DNA of 64,000 nucleotides from an uncultured Clostridia bacterium (lineage in GTDB: Bacteria; Bacillota; Clostridia; Oscillospirales; Acutalibacteraceae): NCBI GenBank assembly GCA_944380765.1, contig CALWIO010000001.1:124001-188000 (forward strand), given 5' to 3'. The notes under the pieces are model-generated. The model was not told the origin of the DNA, made no database searches, and worked only from the letters and a program-made list of their open reading frames with translations. The position numbers and the translations under genes were made by a program. Below are positions 34,286-41,007 of the stretch, in pieces; within the stretch, counting starts at the first letter, position 1, and each line of letters starts with the position of its first letter.

Positions 34286-35413
34286 TTATCCTAACAAAAA
34301 ATACAGACCGACACCGGCCGCGGCAAGGGCGGCAAGAACGGCAACGCCTTTGGCTATAAGCGGCTTCGCCATATCAAGACTGCTGGGCGCGTAAGTGTAA
34401 ATTATATATTTAAGCTTATTTCCCTTGTCAAAATCGGGATAGTCGCGCGCGGTTATGGTATAGGTTGTAAAATCTTTCGGGTTCTCCTCGGGAATATCGA
34501 ACACACGCACTCCCCTGCGGTCGGCCGGGCCGTAAATATTAAAGCCGCAGCCCTGGCAGTAACCCATTTTAATCCCCTTATAGCTGCCGGCAAAGCTGTT
34601 GTTATGATCATGGCCGAAAAACATGGCGAAAACATCGCCCTTTTCGCTCATAACATCAAACTGCCCCTTTACATAAGGCGTGCAGGGACGCTCGCCCAAA
34701 AATGAGCGGCCGTCCACAGCGCAGTATTCGGGATTGAGAGCCAAAAACTTGCCTTTGTATTCTCCGCGGTAGCCGGGCGTGCTGCCGGGCGTACCCTTTT
34801 TTACAGTCATAAGCAGGTTGTAAATTTCCGGCACGGGAATATGCTGAAACAGCATTGACGGAACATAGCCGCCGTTATCATTTTTCAGCTCCTCGCGGGT
34901 TTTTCTGTACCATTCGAGCTGACTGTCGGAAACGGGCGGACATGAATTGTCGATATTCATTGAAAGGCTGTCCAGCATATAAAGATTCAGCTTCATTTTG
35001 CCGTCTGAGCCGTAAACGGGCAGATTGTGATTGCAGTAACCCTCTATACCGTCATCGGCGTTAAAGGCAAGGCAGTTTTTGTGGGATTTGTAAATTTCGT
35101 ACTGCTCCTGCTTTGAAATTGAAAAGCTGGTGTCATCATGATTGCCGAAAACAAAGGTAAAGGGTATATTCCTTTCTTCAAGAGGCTTTAAAATATTGCT
35201 TATTGCCGCCGCCACATTCTTTTTTCTGTCGCCGAGCAAAAGATTTACGCCGTAGCCCTTAATCTGGTCGCCGGTGAACACCACCAAATCAGGCTTTGCC
35301 TTATCAAGCGCGCGGCTGATAAGCTCCACCGTGGCTTTTGAGGTTTTGTTCGTATCCTGTATATCGGCTATCTGCATTATACGGAAATTTCCGTTTTTAA
35401 ATTGAAGCTTCAT
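34286..35413 (-). CDS. Calcineurin-like metallophosphoesterase with C-terminal membrane anchor
   Basis: A 375-residue phosphoesterase. Metal motifs run in order: QIADIQD near the N-terminus, VFTGDQIKG, FVFGNHDD, and the late FFGHDHNN. A hydrophobic helix closes the protein (VAVLAALAAAGVGLYFLLG), anchoring it by its tail. No N-terminal signal peptide is evident, so the catalytic part should face the cytosol unless exported otherwise. ATG 35413 is preferred to an upstream ATG at 35458 because a GGGTGAT site fits it. The -35 of its promoter lies inside direct-repeat copy 1. The substrate is unknown. Confidence 0.85.
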   Translation of the reverse strand: MKLQFKNGNFRIMQIADIQDTNKTSKATVELISRALDKAKPDLVVFTGDQIKGYGVNLLLGDRKKNVAAAISNILKPLEERNIPFTFVFGNHDDTSFSISKQEQYEIYKSHKNCLAFNADDGIEGYCNHNLPVYGSDGKMKLNLYMLDSLSMNIDNSCPPVSDSQLEWYRKTREELKNDNGGYVPSMLFQHIPVPEIYNLLMTVKKGTPGSTPGYRGEYKGKFLALNPEYCAVDGRSFLGERPCTPYVKGQFDVMSEKGDVFAMFFGHDHNNSFAGSYKGIKMGYCQGCGFNIYGPADRRGVRVFDIPEENPKDFTTYTITARDYPDFDKGNKLKYIIYTYAPSSLDMAKPLIAKGVAVLAALAAAGVGLYFLLG

Positions 35414-35424
35414 CAAAATCACCC

Positions 35425-35452
35425 ATTTTATTCTACAATAAACCTTTGTCAA
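35425..35452 (-). promoter_or_regulatory. Promoter of the metallophosphoesterase unit
   Basis: TTGACA (35452-35447), 16 bp, TAAAAT (35430-35425). The -35 lies in the duplicated 82-bp segment; the -10 lies outside it. Confidence 0.5.
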
Positions 35453-35527
35453 AATCAATACATTTTTAAAAGCTTAATTTTCCGTTTTTGCCTTTTAAAA
35501 GCAAAACGCCCGGCTTAAAAGCCGGGC
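35446..35527. repeat. 82-bp direct repeat, copy 1 (terminator plus -35 box)
   Basis: It matches 37060-37142 with one substitution and one single-base indel. The copy contains a terminator hairpin (35508-35527, 9-bp arms GCCCGGCTT/AAGCCGGGC), which on the minus strand ends the cassette transcript, and the TTGACA of the next promoter. Confidence 0.92.
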
Positions 35528-35552
35528 ACGGATTACAGAAAATTTTTACATT

Positions 35553-36008
35553 TTATATACTTTGCGTATCTCTTTTTATAAAAATAACGCCGAAAATAAT
35601 ATACGCTGTAAATCCCGCGATTCCCGCAAAGAATATAGCTGCCCATACCGCTTCGGGCAGAGGAAAGGGAATTGCCTGAGGAAAAACAACGGGCAGGACG
35701 GCAGAAAGTCCGAAGAATATGCGGCTTCTGCGCGTTAATATGTTTTTTGAAATCAAAGGGATAAGTGCCGCCGTTATCCAAAAACCAATTACGGAAATCA
35801 CGGCAAAGAGCAACAAGCTCTCCTCGAAATACACCAATTTAAAAAGCTCGTTGAACGGTCCGTAATTGTATGCGATATATCCGTTGTTAAAAAGCATCAC
35901 CCAAAGCGTCAATGAATACCCCGTAAGTCTGTACAGAATATTCAAAAACAGCACTCCTGTAAAAAAGTACAGGAAAATCCTTTGTAAAATCAACTTAATG
36001 TTTTTCAT
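35553..36008 (-). CDS. Four-helix membrane protein of unknown function
   Basis: A 151-residue protein with four predicted transmembrane helices (about 12-32, 66-86, 95-112 and 120-143) and short polar ends. I do not recognise the family. It follows the phospholipase C-like gene by 13 bp and shares its transcript, so it may be an immunity, export or partner protein, but the sequence does not show which. It lies within the repeat-flanked cassette. Terminator: the hairpin in repeat copy 1. Confidence 0.7.
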   Translation of the reverse strand: MKNIKLILQRIFLYFFTGVLFLNILYRLTGYSLTLWVMLFNNGYIAYNYGPFNELFKLVYFEESLLLFAVISVIGFWITAALIPLISKNILTRRSRIFFGLSAVLPVVFPQAIPFPLPEAVWAAIFFAGIAGFTAYIIFGVIFIKRDTQSI

Positions 36009-36021
36009 TGCAGTTAACCCC

Positions 36022-37005
36022 TCATTTATTTAACGGAATATCAGCCTCAACTGAAAGTTTATACAATGCCATTACGGTAATTATAACCGCATTACGCGCC
36101 GTTATTGAGCCGATAACATCAGTTTGCGGTATGGGTAAGGTATTCTTTACTTGCGGAGCATAACCTTTTGATATTTTAGCAAAATCATGTACCATTATAC
36201 CAATGCTGCTTGAAAGTGCTGTTGAATATTTCTGCGACTCCAAGGAGTCAAGTCCGTTAAAATACGAATCTATATGCTGATCAACATATTTTTCGAATTC
36301 TTTATGTTTTGTAAAACCAGCATAATAATTTGCAGCATGGTGCGGCGCACATGCGTCTTCAACATAGTGCATCATTTTTCCGACCGCTTTAATAAATTCT
36401 TCAGAATTTACATCATTAGCATCATAGCTTTCAACCGCTTTATTAAAATACTTTTCCGCATTTGTTCTTGCAGTATTTAGTTTTTTCACATCCGTATCAG
36501 GATCATAAAAATGCCCGGCAAACGCTTGCATCACCCCCAATACAGGATCTTTGTCTGGTATAATTGAAGCATACGACAGCATAAGCGCAATAATAATGGA
36601 GCCGTTTTCATTTCCACCCCAAAATCCCTTATCGTTCATCAAAATACCGCAAGCCTTAGCTGTTATAATTTCATGAGACCCTGTCAAAATATCGTCGGAT
36701 TCATCTCCGGATACCCAGTAGGTCTGCACTCCACCATTTATCTTCTTTCTGTTTTCTTCTAAAAGTGGACTTGTTTTGTAATAACCAAACGGATCATAAA
36801 CTCTTTCAAACTCCGCCAATAACCGCCTGTATTCTACACTATTCATAGACATTATATCATCCCAAGTAATGATGCTTATGTCCAAATCCTTTTCATCTGC
36901 AAATGATGTTATTGAAAATACAGAAACCAAGAAGGAAATAACAAGAATAAGAGAAATAATCTTTTTCATACTTATTCCTCCGCTGATAAAAATAATCTTT
37001 TTCAT
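36022..37005 (-). CDS. Secreted zinc-dependent phospholipase C-like protein
   Basis: A 327-residue exported protein (315 from the second start, 36969). From that second start, MKKIISLILVIS and the next residues form a clean signal peptide. The rest follows the all-helical N-domain of bacterial zinc phospholipases C: SHEIITAKACGIL (H111), HFYDPDTD (165-172), GKMMHYVEDACAPHHAANY (H213, D217, H222) and HKEFEKYVD (H234, E238), which together supply the usual zinc ligands. There is no C-terminal lipid-binding domain. A 36-bp tandem duplication gives it two in-frame starts, each with the same GGAGGAATAAGT site. Composition is more AT-rich than its neighbours. The family call is good; the substrate (membrane phospholipid or other phosphodiester) is inference. 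Confidence 0.8.
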   Translation of the reverse strand: MKKIIFISGGISMKKIISLILVISFLVSVFSITSFADEKDLDISIITWDDIMSMNSVEYRRLLAEFERVYDPFGYYKTSPLLEENRKKINGGVQTYWVSGDESDDILTGSHEIITAKACGILMNDKGFWGGNENGSIIIALMLSYASIIPDKDPVLGVMQAFAGHFYDPDTDVKKLNTARTNAEKYFNKAVESYDANDVNSEEFIKAVGKMMHYVEDACAPHHAANYYAGFTKHKEFEKYVDQHIDSYFNGLDSLESQKYSTALSSSIGIMVHDFAKISKGYAPQVKNTLPIPQTDVIGSITARNAVIITVMALYKLSVEADIPLNK

Positions 37006-37026
37006 ACTTATTCCTCCGCTGATAAA
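36955..37026. repeat. Perfect 36-bp tandem duplication of ribosome site and start codon
   Basis: Units 36955-36990 and 36991-37026 are identical. Each holds, on the minus strand, a GGAGG site, an ATG and the first codons MKKII. As 36 is a multiple of three, both starts stay in frame. Confidence 0.95.
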
Positions 37027-37037
37027 AATTTTATTTT

Positions 37038-37066
37038 AATATAGCAGTTCAATAAATTCTTGTCAA
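37038..37066 (-). promoter_or_regulatory. Promoter of the phospholipase-like cassette
   Basis: TTGACA (37066-37061), 17 bp, TATATT (37043-37038). The -35 comes from repeat copy 2; the -10 belongs to the cassette side. Confidence 0.6.
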
Positions 37067-37142
37067 TAATCAATACATTTTTAAAAGCTTAATTTTCCGT
37101 TTTTACCTTTTAAAAGCAAAACGCCCGGCTTAAAAGCCGGGC
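37060..37142. repeat. 82/83-bp direct repeat, copy 2 (pckG terminator plus -35 box)
   Basis: The near-identical partner of 35446-35527. Its hairpin (37123-37142), followed on the minus strand by GTTTTGCTTTT, terminates pckG. Confidence 0.92.
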
Positions 37143-37162
37143 GAAAATTTTGGGGATTACGC

Positions 37163-38950
37163 TTATTTAAGGTTTGCTTTGAGAGTTTCAAGCTCCTCTT
37201 TAAGGGTTTCGGGAAGCTTATCGCCGAACTTCTGGTAGAACTCCTCGATTCCCTCGGCTTCCTTTGACCAGAGGGTCTTGTCAACATCAAGAATGCTTTC
37301 AAGGGATTCAAGCGAAACCTCGCCCTCAAGTCCCTCAATGTTGATGTCCTTAGCGTAGGGAAGATAGCCGATAGCTGTTTCCTGAGCGTCAACCTCGCCC
37401 TCGCAGCGCTTGATAATCCATTCAAGAACACGAAGGTTATCGCCGAATCCGGGCCACATAAAGTTGCCCTCATCATCTTTTCTGAACCAGTTGACATTGA
37501 AAATCTTGGGAGCCTTATCGGGGTCAAGAGTTTTTCCGATGTCAATCCAGTGCTGCCAGTAGTCGCCCATATTGTATCCGCAGAAGGGAAGCATAGCCAT
37601 GGGGTCACGGCGTACAACGCCTACCGCGCCGGCTGCTGCCGCTGTGGTTTCGGAAGCCATAATCGAGCCTACGAACACGCCGTGGTTCCAGTCTCTTGAC
37701 TGATATACCAGCGGAGCGAGCTTAGCGCGTCTGCCGCCGAATACAAAAGCGGAGATGGGAACACCTGCGGGATTTTCAAATTCGGAGCTGATGCAGGGGC
37801 AGTTTACAGCGGGAGCTGTGAAACGGGAGTTGGGATGAGCCAGGTTCTTGCCCTCGGCCTTCCACTCAACGCCGTTTGTCTTAATTCCTGTCCACTCCTC
37901 AGCGTTAACGGGCGGGTTCTTGTCAAGACCTTCCCACCAAACGGTGTTATCGTCAAGATTTCTCGCAACATTTGTGAAGATTGTGCCCTTCTTTGTTGAA
38001 GCGAGAGCGTTGGGGTTGGATTTATCGTTTGTTCCGGGAGCAACGCCGAAGAAGCCGTTTTCGGGGTTGATGGCGTAAAGTCTGCCGTCCTCGCCCTTGC
38101 GAATCCACGAAATATCGTCGCCTACGCACCAAACCTTATAGCCTTTCTTTCTGTATCCCTCGGGAGGAATAAGCATGGCAAGGTTGGTTTTGCCGCAGGC
38201 TGACGGGAACGCCGCGCAGATATATTTAACTTCGCCTTTCGGGTTTTCAATGCCGAGAATGAGCATGTGCTCAGCCTGCCAGCCCTCGTTCTTGCCCTGA
38301 TAGGAAGCGATACGAAGAGCAAAGCATTTTTTGCCGAGAAGAACATTTCCGCCGTAACCGGAGTTTACAGAAATAATGGTGTTATCCTCGGGGAACTGGC
38401 AAATCCATCTCTTTTCGGGGTCGATGTCGCATTTGCAGTGAAGTCCGCGAACCCAGTCGTTGCTGTCGCCGAGAACATCAAGAACCTTCTTGCCTATACG
38501 GGTCATTATGGCCATATTGAGCACAACATAGATTGAGTCGGTAAGCTCAATGCCGATTTTGGCAAGCGGTGAACCGACAGGACCCATTGAATAGGGAATT
38601 ACATACATTGTTCTGCCCTTATATGAATCACGGGCAATATCATAAAGCATTTTATAGGCTTTTTCGGGGTCCATCCAGTGATTTGTGGGGCCGGCGTCCT
38701 CCTCTTTCTTTGAGCAGATAAGAGTTCTGTCCTCAACGCGGGCAACATCGGTCGGATGTGTTCTGTGATAATAGCAGCCGGGAAGAAGCTCCTCGTTGAG
38801 CTTAATGATTTCGCCGGTTGAGCACGCCTCCGCGCGGAGCGCTTCAAGCTGCTCCTCGCTTCCGTCAAGCCATACTACCTTATCGGGCTTGACAAGTTCG
38901 ATTTTCTCATCAATCCAGTCTAAGATACTCTTGTTTGTTGTGAGTGCCAT
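37163..38950 (-). CDS. pckG: Phosphoenolpyruvate carboxykinase (GTP)
   Basis: A 595-residue cytosolic enzyme interconverting oxaloacetate + GTP and PEP + CO2. It is the GTP type: full-length ~600 residues, with the P-loop AFPSACGKTNLAM, the kinase motif KVWCVGDDISW, the active-site RTHPTDVARVEDRT and the PYSMGPVGSPL segment. ATG 38950 is chosen because AAAAGGAG lies before it; a frame reaching 39010 covers the promoter. It is monocistronic, with a strong promoter and the terminator in repeat copy 2. In gut Clostridia this enzyme often runs in the carboxylating direction (established for relatives, inference here). Confidence 0.96.
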   Translation of the reverse strand: MALTTNKSILDWIDEKIELVKPDKVVWLDGSEEQLEALRAEACSTGEIIKLNEELLPGCYYHRTHPTDVARVEDRTLICSKKEEDAGPTNHWMDPEKAYKMLYDIARDSYKGRTMYVIPYSMGPVGSPLAKIGIELTDSIYVVLNMAIMTRIGKKVLDVLGDSNDWVRGLHCKCDIDPEKRWICQFPEDNTIISVNSGYGGNVLLGKKCFALRIASYQGKNEGWQAEHMLILGIENPKGEVKYICAAFPSACGKTNLAMLIPPEGYRKKGYKVWCVGDDISWIRKGEDGRLYAINPENGFFGVAPGTNDKSNPNALASTKKGTIFTNVARNLDDNTVWWEGLDKNPPVNAEEWTGIKTNGVEWKAEGKNLAHPNSRFTAPAVNCPCISSEFENPAGVPISAFVFGGRRAKLAPLVYQSRDWNHGVFVGSIMASETTAAAAGAVGVVRRDPMAMLPFCGYNMGDYWQHWIDIGKTLDPDKAPKIFNVNWFRKDDEGNFMWPGFGDNLRVLEWIIKRCEGEVDAQETAIGYLPYAKDINIEGLEGEVSLESLESILDVDKTLWSKEAEGIEEFYQKFGDKLPETLKEELETLKANLK

Positions 38951-39024
38951 AATACTAACTCCTTTTATTATTTTTCGGTATTCCGAAAGATTTATGTTTT
39001 TACGCATCAACTGCGTTTTGAATA

Positions 39025-39053
39025 ATTATATATCAATTCCTGCAAATTTTCAA
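39025..39053 (-). promoter_or_regulatory. Strong promoter of pckG
   Basis: TTGAAA (39053-39048), 17 bp, consensus TATAAT (39030-39025). Confidence 0.7.
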
Positions 39054-39118
39054 TAGTTAAAATGTTAACAATTTATCAATTTATTATTATGTTTCCCTGT
39101 ATATATTAACAAAAGCCT

Positions 39119-40138
39119 TTAAAAACGCGGATTTTCACAAATATCGGCGGTCGCTTTCGCGTTAAGGGATAAATGAGCGAATCTCCGTTCTAAAAATTCA
39201 TAATACCCCTGCGCGCCGACCATTGCGGCATTGTCGCCGCAAAGCGCCAAATCGGGCATATACAGCTTATAGCCGCGCTTTTTTGAAAGCTCTGACACTC
39301 TTGCGCGCAGAACGGAATTTGCCGAAACTCCGCCCGCGAGCACCAGAGTTTTTTCGCCGTACTGCTCCATAGCCTTTTCGGTATTGCCGCACAGCGAATC
39401 GGTGACCGCCTTTATAAACGAGGCTCCCACATCGGCTGTATTTAGCTGTTCCCCTTTCTGAGAGGCGTTATGCACAAGATTTATAACCGAGGTTTTAAGT
39501 CCCGAAAAGCTGAAATCCAAAGGGCTTCCCTCAACATGGGGGTGAGGAAAGGCGTATTTTTGGCTGTCGCCGTTTTGAGAAGCCTTATCGAGATTTACTC
39601 CGCCGGGATAGGGAAGCCCGAGAGTTCTGGCGGCTTTATCCATAGCTTCGCCTGCCGCGTCGTCACGGGTTTTGCCGACTACCTCAAAGTCGGTATAGCT
39701 CTTTACCCGGCAAAGCAGGGTATTGCCGCCGGACACCACAAGGCACATAAAGGGCGGTTTTAAATCCGGGTGAGTTATGTAGTTAGCGGCTATATGGGAG
39801 CGCAGATGGTGTACGGGTATGAGCGGCTTGTTTACGGCAAGCGCCGTTCCCTTGGCGTAATTTACGCCCACAAGCAAGGCGCCGATAAGTCCCGGCGCGT
39901 AGGTGACCGCCACGGCGTCCACCTCACCGGCGGCGAGTCCCGCGTCGGAAAGAGCTTTTTTGACCACGCCGGAGATATTCTCGGTATGCAGGCGCGAAGC
40001 TATTTCGGGAACAACCCCTCCGAATATCTTATGCTTTTCGATTTGCGTTGACACAACATTTGACAAAACACGGCGTCCGTCCTCAACAACAGCCGCCGCC
40101 GTTTCATCACACGAACTTTCAATAGCGAGTATTTTCAT
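39119..40138 (-). CDS. tsaD: tRNA threonylcarbamoyladenosine synthase subunit TsaD
   Basis: A 339-residue ASKHA-fold enzyme that transfers threonylcarbamoyl to A37 of ANN-decoding tRNAs with TsaB and TsaE. It begins MKILAIESSCDET, with the metal-binding HHLRSH near 112, LVVSGGNT near 133, GEAMDKAARTLGL and the C-terminal CGDNAAMV. ATG 40138 with a GAGGG site is chosen over longer frames. It begins 1 bp after the stop of the phosphatase-RimI fusion gene, so the two are cotranscribed. tsaB and tsaE are not in the window. Confidence 0.96.
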   Translation of the reverse strand: MKILAIESSCDETAAAVVEDGRRVLSNVVSTQIEKHKIFGGVVPEIASRLHTENISGVVKKALSDAGLAAGEVDAVAVTYAPGLIGALLVGVNYAKGTALAVNKPLIPVHHLRSHIAANYITHPDLKPPFMCLVVSGGNTLLCRVKSYTDFEVVGKTRDDAAGEAMDKAARTLGLPYPGGVNLDKASQNGDSQKYAFPHPHVEGSPLDFSFSGLKTSVINLVHNASQKGEQLNTADVGASFIKAVTDSLCGNTEKAMEQYGEKTLVLAGGVSANSVLRARVSELSKKRGYKLYMPDLALCGDNAAMVGAQGYYEFLERRFAHLSLNAKATADICENPRF

Positions 40139-40139
40139 A

Positions 40140-41003
40140 TTATCTTTCCCTCGGATAAAAGGTATAAATAAGGGCGTCCTCCTTGGGCGAAGTATAAAAA
40201 TCCTTTCTTTCGCCCATCTGTTTAAATCCGCAGCCCTCATAAAGGCTTACAGCCGCCGAATTGCTCCTGCGCACTTCCAGCGTGACAAAAGCCGCGTTTT
40301 CAAAACGGCTTTGAAGTATCAGGCTTTTTAAAAGCCTTCTGCCGAAACCGCGCCTCCGGTGTTTTTCGCTTACCGCCACATTGGTTATATAGACCTCGCC
40401 GCAGATATTGTTGGCGCCTATATAGCCGTAAAGCTCGCCGCCGTTTTTAAGCGTATAAAACCGGGCGGTGGGATTTGAAAGCTCTTCTCTGAGGGAATTT
40501 TCGCTCCACGGAACAGAAAAGCACTCTTTTTCAAGCGAGGCTACCGCCTCAATATCCTTTTCTCCCATTTTACGCACTACGGGAAGCTCCCCGGCTTTTT
40601 TGGCTATGCCGGGAATCTGCTCCTCAATCAAATCGCAGCAGCGCTCGTAAACTTCAAGGCTCTGCATAAAGGGGTCGTTCACCCCGAGCACGGCAAGCTG
40701 CGACTCGTCGCAGTATCTTGCGAGAACCTTAGCGTGCGTTTCGCTCATACACACAAACAAATCCCCGTTTAAAAGTATTTCGGGATTGATTACCCGCGCG
40801 CGGTGATTTGAAATATCTATTCCTCTTTTTTGCAGCGCGAGCACGGAGTTTATGCTCGCCGGGTCGCCGGTCATAGCCGATGTTCCGCAGCTTGAAACCG
40901 ACATTCCCTCAATTTTATTATCCTCAATATATTTTCTGAACAGCCCCTCAGCCATCGGGCTTCGGCAGGTATTGCCGCTGCATACAAAAACTATATTTTT
41001 CAT
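40140..41003 (-). CDS. Fusion: low-molecular-weight protein phosphatase (YwlE-like) + RimI acetyltransferase
   Basis: A 287-residue two-domain protein. Residues 1-138 are a low-molecular-weight phosphatase: P-loop CSGNTCRSP (C8, R14) and general-acid D110 in NDPF. The threonine at 12 matches the one that gives Bacillus YwlE specificity for phosphoarginine. Residues 141-287 are a GNAT domain with RimI features: EVYITNVAVSEKHRRRGFG (acetyl-CoA loop) and the C-terminal RSNSAAVSLYEGCGFKQMG plus YTSPKEDALIY. RimI acetylates the N-terminus of ribosomal protein S18. ATG 41003 follows AAAAGGTTGAT at the end of polA. The reading frame is continuous, so it is a true fusion. rimI-tsaD adjacency is normal; the phosphatase fusion is not one I know as standard. 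Confidence 0.85.
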   Translation of the reverse strand: MKNIVFVCSGNTCRSPMAEGLFRKYIEDNKIEGMSVSSCGTSAMTGDPASINSVLALQKRGIDISNHRARVINPEILLNGDLFVCMSETHAKVLARYCDESQLAVLGVNDPFMQSLEVYERCCDLIEEQIPGIAKKAGELPVVRKMGEKDIEAVASLEKECFSVPWSENSLREELSNPTARFYTLKNGGELYGYIGANNICGEVYITNVAVSEKHRRRGFGRRLLKSLILQSRFENAAFVTLEVRRSNSAAVSLYEGCGFKQMGERKDFYTSPKEDALIYTFYPRER

Positions 41004-41007
41004 CGTA

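Noticed and set aside
36955..37026. The 36-bp repeat as a CRISPR repeat
   Set aside because: Only two units, with no spacers between them, and it contains a ribosome site and start codon.
35446..37142. Insertion sequence or transposon
   Set aside because: The repeats are direct rather than terminal inverted, and no transposase or integrase lies between them.
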